Shown here one piece after another: positions 11,684-18,689 of a stretch of 22,564 nt of DNA. The stretch is from a virus. Position 1 is the first letter of the stretch, and each line of letters begins with the position of its first letter. The notes under the pieces were generated by a model. That model saw nothing but the letters and a program-made list of their open reading frames with translations, was not told the DNA's origin and made no database searches. The position numbers and the translations under genes are program-made. The DNA is taken from positions 1-22,564 of IMG/VR virus record IMGVR_UViG_3300047453_000229. One strand, written 5' to 3'.

Positions 11684-12873
11684 ATAAAGAGCGTGAATTT
11701 ATTAATTATTTTAAAACTAAAGTTGATGCCCGGTATCAACGCAGTCAAGATAAGGACAAGCAAAATCATCACGTGACTATTCGTGACGTAAGCAGTGAAG
11801 AAGTGTTTACAGCATTGGAAGCTGAAGGCTATACTTTGTCCGAAAGCAGTCGTACACATAGTAGTGCATACGTTGGCAAAAAGATTGTGTATAATAACAA
11901 CGATATCTATGTTGTTGTGCGTGACAAAAATTCTAGCGGTGTTCATTATATGAAACGCAAAGACGTTACTCCAGATCGCATTGGACTAGGTGGACGTACT
12001 TTTGATAACACAGAACATATGCGAGCTGTAATACACAAAGGCCTAACGCAGTGTACTACAATGGAAAATACTATTGCTCTAATGAGTATTCTTGATGCTG
12101 TTGACCACAACAGCGAATTTAAGAACACACACGTATTAGCCGCAGACAAGAGTCGTATCACAAGTGACTTTGGTGAAGTAGTAAGTGCGTATGTACGAGT
12201 AAAGAACGGTAAAGAAGTTTTCTTTCCTAAAGAAAGTAACTATCCTGGTGTAGACTTTTTTGCAGGAGGCGTAGGAGTAAGTGCTAAAGGTGACAAAGGT
12301 AGTAGTCGTCTAAGTACTATTGATTATGCAGAGCAAATTAATGAGCTTGGTGACAGTAATGTAGAAAGTGTGTTCAAACATCTTAGTCAGCGTCAAATAT
12401 TTGATATGATAAATGTAGCCGCAGATGCTTGCCCACAACTTAAATATTGGAAAAGCAAGCTAGGGAAAATTACACAAGATGCTATGGCAGCATATATTCA
12501 AGACAACACATATGACACATACTTAGATGATGTGCGAGCGTGTCAAGATGGTGCAGGTATTGCTATTCCTAAAAAAGAAGAACAGTGCCGAGTGTATTGG
12601 AGCAAAGGCGACATTAATCCATTATTGTTTACGTTTTGTACACTAATAGATCGTTACTACAGTGTACAAAACGCTGTCGCAATCAGTGAAACAGTTGCTG
12701 AATTGTTTAAAGAAAGTGATATTGAGTTTGAATACTTTGACTACAATATTGAAGACAGCAGTATTAGTATTAACATTCTTCCTATTACACAGTACACACA
12801 GTGGAAAATTAACTACTGGGGCAATGCCGCGAATGCGTTAAATAATTGGCCAGCAGTTGAAGGAATTGGTTGA
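11680..12873 (+). CDS. Unknown 397-residue protein
   Basis: Not recognised. Soluble, without signal or membrane segments. A stretch near residues 190-215 (GVDFFAGGVGVSAKGDKGSS) has the look of a strand-turn with a basic-Gly motif such as occurs at nuclease or nucleotide-binding sites, but no complete motif is present. The C-terminal third is acidic and rich in Asn, Ile and Tyr (FEYFDYNIEDSSISINILP). The gene overlaps its upstream neighbour in an ATGA. Its TGA stop (12871-12873) is part of the TTGACA of the next promoter. It is the last gene of the unit beginning at 10794. Confidence 0.65.
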   Translation: MNKEREFINYFKTKVDARYQRSQDKDKQNHHVTIRDVSSEEVFTALEAEGYTLSESSRTHSSAYVGKKIVYNNNDIYVVVRDKNSSGVHYMKRKDVTPDRIGLGGRTFDNTEHMRAVIHKGLTQCTTMENTIALMSILDAVDHNSEFKNTHVLAADKSRITSDFGEVVSAYVRVKNGKEVFFPKESNYPGVDFFAGGVGVSAKGDKGSSRLSTIDYAEQINELGDSNVESVFKHLSQRQIFDMINVAADACPQLKYWKSKLGKITQDAMAAYIQDNTYDTYLDDVRACQDGAGIAIPKKEEQCRVYWSKGDINPLLFTFCTLIDRYYSVQNAVAISETVAELFKESDIEFEYFDYNIEDSSISINILPITQYTQWKINYWGNAANALNNWPAVEGIG

Positions 12874-12897
12874 CAAATCAGTAGTAGATGCTATAAT
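12870..12897 (+). promoter_or_regulatory. Sigma70-type promoter with embedded stop codon
   Basis: TTGACA (12870-12875), 16-base spacer, TATAAT (12892-12897). The TGA in the -35 is the stop of the upstream gene. Both the -35 neighbourhood and the initially transcribed bases are repeated at the promoter at 20648. Confidence 0.8.
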
Positions 12898-12929
12898 AGC
12901 TATATTAATTAGGCAATGAGAGGCACACA

Positions 12930-13670
12930 ATGTACGTTACAGCAAAACCAAGTTACTCACGTAAGACGTTTAATCATAAGGATAATGTTCCGTTGAAGAC
13001 AGTATCTACACAAGAAGCACTTGCAATGGCGTGTGCCGCACAACGCATTAATGGTTCTTATATTAAAGACACCCGTAGGTTTAGTGAAGCAGAAAACAAA
13101 ACACAGTTCTCTAATAAAGAGATTGTGAAGTTTGCATTCCACGGTGATCCATCTTATTTGCCTACAGATTATGTAAAGCCTACTCCAACTGAAGAAGACT
13201 ACGCTCAAGTAGCAGAAATTCAAAAGTGGATGCGCCGATATGTAATGCTAGGACTTGCAGATTTAGATGATTTCAAACGTGATATGATCAACAGTGTATC
13301 AGCTGATGTTGTACCTGTAAACAACTTAGGTCGTATTGCATTTATTCCTGAGTTTGTAAAACGTGATCAACACGAAACAGGACTTACAAAAGAAATCCGT
13401 ATTGAGTATCGTAACAGTCAATACCTAGGCAAAGAAAAAGATGTTGTTGAAGGTGTTGCTAAGATCCTTGACAAGCGTTACAGTTCACAGTGGGAGAGCT
13501 ACAACTACACAGCAGTTATAGATGGTAACCTTGTTAGCTTTATGAACAAGTTTGAACACAACGTAGGTGATATGAAACGTATCAAAGCAAAGGTCAAAGC
13601 ACAAGGCACAAACAAATTGTTTAGTGCCAACGAAACACGTCTAAATTATGTAAAAATATATAAGGTCTGA
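12930..13670 (+). CDS. Unknown 246-residue basic protein
   Basis: Not recognised. It has a promoter of its own and starts 33 bases after the -10. The protein is basic at both ends (YSRKTFNHKD; KRIKAKVKAQGTNKLF) with a helical central part (DYAQVAEIQKWMRRYVMLGL). The sequence KEIRIEYRNSQYLGKEKDVV suggests a beta-hairpin next to a helix. Absence of signal and membrane segments points to a cytosolic, perhaps nucleic-acid-associated role. GAGAGG (12917-12922) serves as the ribosome site. Confidence 0.7.
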   Translation: MYVTAKPSYSRKTFNHKDNVPLKTVSTQEALAMACAAQRINGSYIKDTRRFSEAENKTQFSNKEIVKFAFHGDPSYLPTDYVKPTPTEEDYAQVAEIQKWMRRYVMLGLADLDDFKRDMINSVSADVVPVNNLGRIAFIPEFVKRDQHETGLTKEIRIEYRNSQYLGKEKDVVEGVAKILDKRYSSQWESYNYTAVIDGNLVSFMNKFEHNVGDMKRIKAKVKAQGTNKLFSANETRLNYVKIYKV

Positions 13671-13679
13671 TTGTGCCGG

Positions 13680-13688
13680 TAAATACTT
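13680..13688 (+). promoter_or_regulatory. TAAATACTT motif, late-promoter-like
   Basis: TAAATACTT, preceded by GG, lies 23 bases before the ATG at 13712 in a gap between genes. Its 8-mer GGTAAATA matches the T4 late element at 6 of 8 positions. It is one of five copies of the TAAATACT core, all at gene boundaries. Confidence 0.35.
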
Positions 13689-13711
13689 GCACACAAACAA
13701 GGAGAAAGACT

Positions 13712-13921
13712 ATGAGTAAAAAAATTACTTTTGAAGAATCCTTAGAAGACGACGAATGGGGACTAATTATAGACAGTAAGGGCAACTTGAAAGGTTTGTT
13801 TATTCCTGATGGTGCTAACGAAGATAACGTACCTGACAGTATTATTCAGTTATGCTGTAAACAATTTGATATTGACCCTGAAGAATTTAATACAGAAGAA
13901 AGGCCTCCGCTCTTACACTAA
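13712..13921 (+). CDS. Small acidic unknown protein
   Basis: 69 residues from the ATG at 13712, chosen because AAGGAG (13699-13704) lies 7 bases upstream; the frame opens further upstream at 13673 without a ribosome site. The sequence is acidic (EESLEDDEWGLIIDSKGNLK) with a short central strand region and a Cys-Cys pair (IQLCCKQF). No family recognised. It overlaps the next gene by one base (TAATG). Confidence 0.65.
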   Translation: MSKKITFEESLEDDEWGLIIDSKGNLKGLFIPDGANEDNVPDSIIQLCCKQFDIDPEEFNTEERPPLLH

Positions 13922-14310
13922 TGGATAAGAAAGACGCAGACAAATGGTGGGATTCATTGAGCGAAGAAGAGCGCAAGAAAGCGTTCTTTTCAGTGTGCTA
14001 CCGTATATACGAATCAGAAATAGTTGATAGAGGGTCTTACAAGTTTGCCCTCTACGACAAATTTAATTTTACACCAGGTGATGGTTCCTTTGGGCTAGGT
14101 ATAGAGTGTGGCTTTAAAGCACTTCACGACCAACTTGCAGATGTAATAGGACAAGATGGAACTAGCGATGTTGAAACCATCGAACTTGTTGATAGACCAA
14201 ATAAAGATTTTATTGTAAAAGAAGTTGACCAGTTAACACAATCATTGAGAGTCCGATTAGACCGTATGGACAAGACTCTCTCAATAGTTATAGAAAATGA
14301 AAGATTATAG
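13921..14310 (+). CDS. Small unknown protein
   Basis: 129 residues. Helical N-terminus (DADKWWDSLSEEERKKAFF), a Gly/Phe-rich middle (FNFTPGDGSFGLGIECGF), and a helical C-terminus (VDQLTQSLRVRLDRMDKTL) that looks like a coiled coil. Not recognised. It overlaps the next gene by 14 bases. The series 13712-15836 is a run of tiny tightly overlapping genes typical of the early region of large phages. Confidence 0.6.
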   Translation: MDKKDADKWWDSLSEEERKKAFFSVCYRIYESEIVDRGSYKFALYDKFNFTPGDGSFGLGIECGFKALHDQLADVIGQDGTSDVETIELVDRPNKDFIVKEVDQLTQSLRVRLDRMDKTLSIVIENERL

Positions 14311-14563
14311 AAAAATGAGCGAAGAAGCAAAGTTAATTCTCATCACCGACTTTATTGAGCAAAAACTACGGAAAGAACAAGAACTAGAATATTATCTAAA
14401 AGAACTTACTGAGTTAAATCGTAAAATTGGATTCTTACGACAAGAAGTAGATCTAACAAACACTATTATTAATATGATTAAACGTGAACAAGTATACGAT
14501 ATCAAAGAAGAAATGATTGCAAACAACGAAAACAAACTCATAGGCGGAAGTGCTAGTGAGTGA
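14297..14563 (+). CDS. Small coiled-coil protein of unknown function
   Basis: 88 residues, almost entirely helical with strong heptad character (EQKLRKEQELEYYLKELTEL, NRKIGFLRQEVDLTNTIINM). The ATG at 14315 (MSEEAK) is an alternative start; neither has a convincing ribosome site, and translation may be coupled to the gene upstream. No family recognised. Confidence 0.55.
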   Translation: MKDYRKMSEEAKLILITDFIEQKLRKEQELEYYLKELTELNRKIGFLRQEVDLTNTIINMIKREQVYDIKEEMIANNENKLIGGSASE

Positions 14564-14798
14564 TATGTTTGAAATTACTAATGAGGCTGTTGCAAACTTA
14601 GTTACACTTGCTAAAGAAGGTGAGTCAATGGATCCTATAGACTGGGGTGACTTGAACATTACCAAAGACCAAGCATATGTAATGATGGCAACACACGTAT
14701 TAGAAATGGAAAGAAATCACTTGACAGATGGCGCAATTATTGTTAAACTACTTGTAGAGAACTTTGTTTTAAATTTAAAACTGTTAGGAAAAAGATGA
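14556..14798 (+). CDS. Small unknown helical protein (GTG start)
   Basis: 80 residues from GTG 14556, chosen because AGGCGG (14542-14547) is 8 bases upstream; GTG 14550 and ATG 14565 are in-frame alternatives. Mostly helical, slightly acidic at the N-terminus (EITNEAVANLVTLAKEGESM), no signal or membrane segment. No family recognised. The end overlaps the next gene in ATGA and contains a weak promoter-like pair. Confidence 0.55.
   Translation: MSDMFEITNEAVANLVTLAKEGESMDPIDWGDLNITKDQAYVMMATHVLEMERNHLTDGAIIVKLLVENFVLNLKLLGKR
14721..14749 (+). promoter_or_regulatory. Weak sigma70-like promoter inside a gene
   Basis: TTGACA (14721-14726), 17-base spacer, TAAACT (14744-14749). The -35 is perfect and the -10 is a weaker match. 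It lies within the 14556 gene and could drive the genes at 14795 onwards, including clpP. Confidence 0.35.
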
Positions 14799-15025
14799 AA
14801 AGTGTAATATACGAAAAGACAGCAATGCTGACGAACACACGAAGCGAAGTTGCAGTCGAAGCTGAAGTTGATAATATGCGAGAAAACGAATCATTAGATG
14901 CATATATTGCAACTAATAAAATTAAAATGAAATGGAACGGCAAGGTATATGTAGGCAATGCTCACGGTATGGAGTTTACTACTCCTGGTCCTGCCGGACG
15001 TTTAGTTAATGGGAGGAACTTTTAA
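14795..15025 (+). CDS. Small unknown protein
   Basis: 76 residues, starting in an ATGA overlap and preceded by AGGAAAA. Part resembles a small beta domain (MKWNGKVYVGNAHGMEFTTP) following an acidic helix (EVAVEAEVDNMRENESL). No family recognised. It overlaps the next gene by one base. Confidence 0.6.
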   Translation: MKSVIYEKTAMLTNTRSEVAVEAEVDNMRENESLDAYIATNKIKMKWNGKVYVGNAHGMEFTTPGPAGRLVNGRNF

Positions 15026-15219
15026 TGAATACAAAATTTGACGGACCATTTGTAAGTGCGTTCGAAACAGACCCAGAAGGGGTTGTTAAACAAGAACTAG
15101 TTACATATCGAGTCAAAGACGGTATGTTGCGTAAAGAAACAACAACACGTAAATTTAATTCGGATCAAACTGACTGGCACGATTCACAATCAGTTGATCC
15201 TATGATGGAGATCAAATAA
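15025..15219 (+). CDS. Small unknown protein upstream of clpP
   Basis: 64 residues with a good ribosome site (GGGAGG at 15011-15016). It is polar, with two likely strands ([20 protein letters not shown]) and an acidic, Asp/Ser-rich C-terminus. Not recognised. The stop shares a base with the clpP start (TAATG), so the two are probably translated together. Confidence 0.6.
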   Translation: MNTKFDGPFVSAFETDPEGVVKQELVTYRVKDGMLRKETTTRKFNSDQTDWHDSQSVDPMMEIK

Positions 15220-15836
15220 TGCCTTTAGTACCTATGGTAGTTGAGCAAGAAGCTCGCGGCGAACGTTCATACGACATTTACAGTCGTTTGATGAAAGACA
15301 GAATCATTATGCTTAATGGTCCTGTAGAAGATAATATGGCTAATTTAATTGTAGCACAACTATTGTTCTTAGAGTCAGATAATCCTGACAAAACAATTAA
15401 CTTGTACATCAACTCGCCCGGCGGTGCTGTAACAGCAGGATTAGCTATCTATGACACTATGCAGTATATTAAAAGTGATGTAAGCACTATTGTAATGGGG
15501 CAAGCCTGTTCAATGGGTTCATTCCTAGCAATGGCTGGTACTCCAGGCAAGCGTATTGTATTGCCAGAAGCACGTACAATGATTCACAGAGTGTCAAGCG
15601 GTACACGAGGTACTAGTGGTTCAGTACACGTACAAGAACTTGAAATGGAAGATGCTATTCGTTCGTTTGAAGAGTCAAAGAAAGTAAACAAGCGTCTTAC
15701 TGAACTTTATGTGCGTCATAACACAGCAGGCAAAACATACGAAGAACTGTTTGAAACAATGAAGTTTGATACATTCCTTACAGCACAAGAAGCAGTTGAC
15801 TACGGTCTTGCTGATAAAGTTGTGGACAAACGATAA
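15219..15836 (+). CDS. clpP: ClpP-type serine protease subunit
   Basis: 205 residues. ClpP forms a two-ring barrel that degrades proteins fed by ClpA/ClpX-type unfoldases. The catalytic triad is present: Ser98 (GQACSMGS), His123 (MIHR) and Asp184 (KFDTFLT), aligned with E. coli Ser111, His136 and Asp185 of the precursor. The INSPGG oxyanion motif is at 64-69. It begins at the position of the mature E. coli enzyme (PLVPMV after Met), so it has no propeptide to remove. Between His and Asp there are about 12 more residues than in E. coli, within the handle region ([20 protein letters not shown]). No Clp ATPase is in the window, so it would use the host unfoldase. A phage may use it to redirect host proteolysis or to process virion proteins. 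Confidence 0.96.
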   Translation: MPLVPMVVEQEARGERSYDIYSRLMKDRIIMLNGPVEDNMANLIVAQLLFLESDNPDKTINLYINSPGGAVTAGLAIYDTMQYIKSDVSTIVMGQACSMGSFLAMAGTPGKRIVLPEARTMIHRVSSGTRGTSGSVHVQELEMEDAIRSFEESKKVNKRLTELYVRHNTAGKTYEELFETMKFDTFLTAQEAVDYGLADKVVDKR

Positions 15837-16000
15837 TGGCTGAACCAGTAGACGTAAGTAAGAAACATTTTTATATTAGTCTTGTTAAAAGTGCAGTACG
15901 TATCGCAGGATGTGTAGTTGCTCTAGCTACAGGCGCTTGGGGTTGGTTAGCCGCTGGATTACTAGTTGGTGAAGTATTAGGAATTTTGGAGGAACTATGA
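15836..16000 (+). CDS. Small membrane protein of unknown function
   Basis: 54 residues. The start ATG overlaps the clpP stop (TAATG) and the stop overlaps the next start (ATGA). After a short polar N-terminus ([20 protein letters not shown]) there is a long hydrophobic stretch (~21-52) with Gly and Ala that can span the membrane once or as a short hairpin. The tight overlaps on both sides support that it is translated. No family recognised. Confidence 0.65.
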   Translation: MAEPVDVSKKHFYISLVKSAVRIAGCVVALATGAWGWLAAGLLVGEVLGILEEL

Positions 16001-16434
16001 ACGACTATAAAGAGAAACAACAGGACCTAACTGAGTTGAATGCTGACGGCAATAGAGAACGTGGACGCTACGGTGAAGACTTATCTGTGACTGATACAGT
16101 AGCGGCACTCAAAGGTATTCCTACTCGCGATGAGTTAATGGAAATGCTACGTAAAGAGGTAATTGTAGTTACATTTAAAAAATTAAATGGTGACGAACGT
16201 ACAATGCCTTGTACACTTATTCCACAGTTTCTTCCACCTGCTAAAAAAGACGAAGCAATTACACAAAAGAAAGTCCGAGAGATATCAGATAAAGTCTGCG
16301 CAGTTTGGGCAGTTGAATCAAAAGGATTTCGCAGTTTCCGCTATGACCGTGTAACCAAGATAGAAGTCATTGATGCAAATGATTACAAAATAAGACTTGG
16401 TGAATTTTGGAAAGAGGTTGACATCTTAATGTAG
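15997..16434 (+). CDS. WYL_2-like (Sm-like SH3 barrel) phage protein
   Basis: 145 residues. The C-terminal ~95 residues (LRKEVIVVTFKKLNGDERTM, then VCAVWAVESKGFRSFRYDRV) match the small beta-barrel proteins of T4-like phages annotated as WYL_2/DUF2693, where a strand with V-x-F-x-K-x-DG-x-x-R is followed by VWD-x-x-x-x-GWRSFR. Function is unknown, with nucleic-acid or ligand binding suggested by the fold. The N-terminal ~45 residues are polar and probably flexible. GGAGG (15989-15993) is a good ribosome site. The 3' end of the gene contains the -35 of the next promoter. Confidence 0.7.
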   Translation: MNDYKEKQQDLTELNADGNRERGRYGEDLSVTDTVAALKGIPTRDELMEMLRKEVIVVTFKKLNGDERTMPCTLIPQFLPPAKKDEAITQKKVREISDKVCAVWAVESKGFRSFRYDRVTKIEVIDANDYKIRLGEFWKEVDILM

Positions 16435-16446
16435 TAGTGCTATAAT
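16418..16446 (+). promoter_or_regulatory. Sigma70-type promoter for the HAD phosphatase gene
   Basis: TTGACA (16418-16423), 17-base spacer, TATAAT (16441-16446). The -35 lies in the coding end of the previous gene. The expected start, near 16453, coincides with an ATG, so the working start codon is more likely TTG 16483. Confidence 0.78.
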
Positions 16447-16482
16447 GTAACTATGTTAAAGACAAGCAAAAGAGGGAACGAT

Positions 16483-17058
16483 TTGAAAAATAAAGTAATA
16501 CTAGTAGATTGTGACGGTGTACTCCTTGACTGGGAATATGCATATGACCAATGGATGTTGCGGCACGGTTATCCAGTTGTTGTACCAGACGTTTATCAAA
16601 TGGATATCAAGTACGGATTGGATCGTGCAGAAACAAAACGTCTAGTTCGTATGTTTAATGAAAGTGCGTGGATACGTAAACTACCACCACTGAGAGATGC
16701 TATTCATTATGTTAAAAAACTACATCAAGAACACGGATACATTTTTCACGCTATTACTAGTTTGAGCAATGATGACTATTCACAACATTTGCGTACAAAG
16801 AATTTACGTGAACTGTTTGGAGATAGTGTTTTTGAGAAGTATGTGTATCTTGATACAGGTGCAGACAAAGACCACGAGCTTGTAAAGTATGAAGGAACTA
16901 ACTGTTATTGGGTTGAAGACAAACCACAAAATGTAGACTGTGGCATTAACTTTGGCTTAGATGGTATCCTTATTGCACACACGCACAATGAAGACTATAC
17001 CGGCGATGCAGTACGTGTTGCAGGATGGAAAGAGATCTACGAGATTGTGACAACTTAA
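16483..17058 (+). CDS. HAD-superfamily phosphatase, 5'-nucleotidase-like
   Basis: 191 residues from TTG 16483, preferred since AGAGGG (16471-16476) lies 6 bases upstream and the ATG at 16453 would be at the transcription start. Motif I is VDCDGVLLDW (Asp9 nucleophile, Asp11), motif II AITSLS (Thr/Ser), motif III probably a Lys in the KDHELVKYEG stretch, and motif IV YWVEDKPQN with acidic Glu-Asp for magnesium. The size and the cap-like helical section after motif I resemble phage and cellular 5'(3')-deoxyribonucleotidases; a role in nucleotide metabolism is likely but substrate preference is inferred. It overlaps the following oxygenase start by one base. Confidence 0.85.
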   Translation: MKNKVILVDCDGVLLDWEYAYDQWMLRHGYPVVVPDVYQMDIKYGLDRAETKRLVRMFNESAWIRKLPPLRDAIHYVKKLHQEHGYIFHAITSLSNDDYSQHLRTKNLRELFGDSVFEKYVYLDTGADKDHELVKYEGTNCYWVEDKPQNVDCGINFGLDGILIAHTHNEDYTGDAVRVAGWKEIYEIVTT

Positions 17059-17651
17059 TGCAAATTTATGTTGAATCATTATTTCCTACGGGTGTAATGA
17101 TTATTGATAACTTTATTGACGAACACGAATGTGATGAAATACTTACTTACATTCGTGGTTTAGATATGCATCAACAAGACGATACTGTTCCTGTTAATGC
17201 AAAAAGTTCTTTTGACGGTGTAACAGACATTGTAAAAGATATATCAGAACATACAGCAGTAGATGATTTTTATGATCGTACTACATTTGCACTCAATGAG
17301 TATGCAAACGTAATTGGTCAGCCTGAGCTTAAACTAAGCAACAGTTGGTCTCATATACAGTACGAAGGTAGTTACGTTGTAGATCATACTCATCCAAATT
17401 CAAAAGTTTCCGGAGTGTTATATCTAAACACTTCTAAAGATAGTAATAACCTAATTTTTAAGAATCCGAATCCGTATTCTAAAATTGATGCACCGGTTAA
17501 AGGTACTGACTTTAATTTTACAATAAACGAGATTCCGGTAGGGAACGGCCGGTTGGTTATGTTTCCAAGTTGGTTAGAACACGGGTCTAACTATAACATT
17601 AACAAAACCCAAGGGAGAACTATGATTAGTTTCAATAGTTTAGTAAAATGA
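17058..17651 (+). CDS. 2OG-Fe(II) oxygenase-like protein 2
   Basis: 197 residues from ATG 17058 (TAATG overlap); an in-frame ATG at 17025 inside the previous gene would add 11. Begins with a typical prolyl-4-hydroxylase-like entry (LFPTGVMIIDNFIDEHECDE). Ligands: VVDHTHPNSKVSGVLYL (His110, His112) and MFPSWLEHGS (His175), with Arg187 in QGRTMISFN as the likely 2-oxoglutarate binder. This matches the PF13759 family widespread in marine phages (HxHP...SGVxYL and FPSWLxH). The substrate is unknown. It overlaps the next gene in an ATGA. Related in fold to the protein at 9238 but closer to the family pattern. Confidence 0.85.
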   Translation: MQIYVESLFPTGVMIIDNFIDEHECDEILTYIRGLDMHQQDDTVPVNAKSSFDGVTDIVKDISEHTAVDDFYDRTTFALNEYANVIGQPELKLSNSWSHIQYEGSYVVDHTHPNSKVSGVLYLNTSKDSNNLIFKNPNPYSKIDAPVKGTDFNFTINEIPVGNGRLVMFPSWLEHGSNYNINKTQGRTMISFNSLVK

Positions 17652-18061
17652 AAACATTAGCAATAACAGCATTGGCTCTAGGGCTAACAGCTACATCTGC
17701 ATTTGCAGAAACAGTAACAGACCACTATAAAACTATTATTGATCAAAAACCTTACACTGTAGAAGTATGCAAGACAGTACAAGTAGGCGGCGGCAATAAT
17801 ACAGAAGGAGCCATTGTTGGTGGCCTAATTGGTGGTTTAATTGGTAACCAGTTTGGTAAAGGCGACGGTAAAGAAGCCGCAACTGGTGTAGGTGCAATCA
17901 TTGGAGCAATCCAAGGTGGCAAAAGTAACGGTCCAGTAAGAACACAACAACAGTGTCAATATGAAACACGTTACGAAGAATCGACACGAGAAGTTTACAG
18001 TCATTCGATTGTAACTTTTACATACAACGGTAAGCGACAAAGTCTAAAGTTTATCAAATAG
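17648..18061 (+). CDS. Exported glycine-zipper protein (17 kDa antigen/SlyB-like)
   Basis: 137 residues with a Sec signal peptide (MKTLAITALALGLTATSAFA, cut before Glu21). There is no lipobox Cys, unlike the related lipoproteins. Residues ~53-92 form a glycine zipper (GAIVGGLIGGLIGNQFGKGD, GVGAIIGAIQGG) of the Rick_17kDa/SlyB type, expected to pack in the envelope. The rest resembles the C-terminal beta part (QQQCQYETRYEESTREVYSH, ending FTYNGKRQSLKFIK). Similar proteins are found in bacterial envelopes and some marine phages; the role here could be modification of the host envelope. Cys pair at 41 and 103. Overlaps the oxygenase in an ATGA and is followed after six bases by tRNA-Ser. Confidence 0.8.
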   Translation: MKTLAITALALGLTATSAFAETVTDHYKTIIDQKPYTVEVCKTVQVGGGNNTEGAIVGGLIGGLIGNQFGKGDGKEAATGVGAIIGAIQGGKSNGPVRTQQQCQYETRYEESTREVYSHSIVTFTYNGKRQSLKFIK

Positions 18062-18067
18062 AAATAC

Positions 18068-18158
18068 GGAAGCGTGGCTGAGTGGTTTAAAGCACCCGCC
18101 TACTAAGCGGACGAAGGTTAATAGCCTTCCTAGGGTTCGAATCCCTACGCTTCCGCCA
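18068..18158 (+). tRNA. tRNA-Ser (anticodon ACT), CCA encoded
   Basis: Acceptor stem GGAAGCG with CGCTTCC, discriminator G, then CCA. Long variable arm (GAAGG with CCTTC) of the class II type used by Ser, Leu and Tyr. The anticodon loop reads CTACTAA between CCGC and GCGG, giving ACT (Ser, codon AGT). Bacteria normally use GCT here, so the A at position 34 is odd. The outermost anticodon-stem pair is C-A. Confidence 0.88.
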
Positions 18159-18181
18159 ACAACCTGCGAAAGGATAGTTAA

Positions 18182-18424
18182 GTGGGAAGAGTTTTTATCG
18201 AAGAAGCAATGGATGCTACTGGCATTAATAGAACTAACTTAGTAGGCGTATGCGCTCACTTAGTTAGAACACGACAAGCAACTAGTGCCGCTGATGCATT
18301 ACGCAGGCTCGAAAACGGAGAGTTTGATAAAGCTGAATTAGAAGAACAAATGATTCAGTATTACCAAACGGAAAAGACTGTAGAAGAACCCATTCTAACT
18401 GAGGACTTCGATTTACCTGACTAA
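18182..18424 (+). CDS. Small unknown protein (GTG start)
   Basis: 80 residues from GTG 18182; GAAAGGA (18168-18174) is the ribosome site. Predominantly helical: VFIEEAMDATGINRTNLVGV, then ADALRRLENGEFDKAELEEQ, with an acidic C-terminal tail ending FDLPD. It contains one Cys. No family recognised; the size and helix content are compatible with a small DNA-binding or adaptor protein. It lies between tRNA-Ser and tRNA-Thr. Confidence 0.6.
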   Translation: MGRVFIEEAMDATGINRTNLVGVCAHLVRTRQATSAADALRRLENGEFDKAELEEQMIQYYQTEKTVEEPILTEDFDLPD

Positions 18425-18431
18425 GTACTGT

Positions 18432-18509
18432 ATGGTAAATAAGTGTCCAGAATGTAAATTTGAATTAGACAGCAACGACTTCTGTCCGATTTGTAGAGTA
18501 AAAAGATAG
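18432..18509 (+). CDS. Zinc-ribbon microprotein candidate (25 residues)
   Basis: The short frame reads MVNKCPECKFELDSNDFCPI followed by CRVKR. Two CPxC knuckles (CPEC and CPIC) nine residues apart are a complete zinc-ribbon site within 25 residues. No good ribosome site is visible. The stop shares its last base with tRNA-Thr. A real gene is plausible because the motif is so specific. Confidence 0.45.
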   Translation: MVNKCPECKFELDSNDFCPICRVKR

Positions 18510-18584
18510 CCGGCGTAGCTCAGTTGGTAGAGCAACTGATTTGTAATCAGTAGGTCACGAGTTCGAATCTTGTCGCCGGCACCA
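18509..18584 (+). tRNA. tRNA-Thr (anticodon TGT), CCA encoded
   Basis: Acceptor GCCGGCG with CGCCGGC, discriminator A, CCA at 18582-18584. Anticodon stem ACTGA/TCAGT encloses TTTGTAA, anticodon TGT for codon ACA, which is very common in this window. T-arm GTTCGAATC is standard. Confidence 0.95.
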
Positions 18585-18591
18585 TAATAAA

Positions 18592-18667
18592 GCGGGTATA
18601 GCTCAGTTGGTAGAGCGTCAGATTTCCAATCTGAATGTCGCAAGTTCGAACCTTGTTGCCCGCTCCA
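18592..18667 (+). tRNA. tRNA-Gly (anticodon TCC), CCA encoded
   Basis: Acceptor GCGGGTA with TGCCCGC, discriminator T (typical of bacterial Gly), CCA at 18665-18667. Anticodon stem TCAGA/TCTGA encloses TTTCCAA, anticodon TCC for codon GGA. Confidence 0.93.
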
Positions 18668-18689
18668 ATTTTTAGAAAGGAGTCACGTT

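Noticed and set aside
11611-11946. Minus-strand frame of 111 residues with hydrophobic parts
   Set aside because: Antisense to two overlapping + genes that have ATGA junctions; composition reflects complement of coding DNA.
18413-18643. Minus-strand open frame of 76 residues over tRNA-Thr and tRNA-Gly
   Set aside because: It is the antisense of two clear tRNA genes, a common false ORF.
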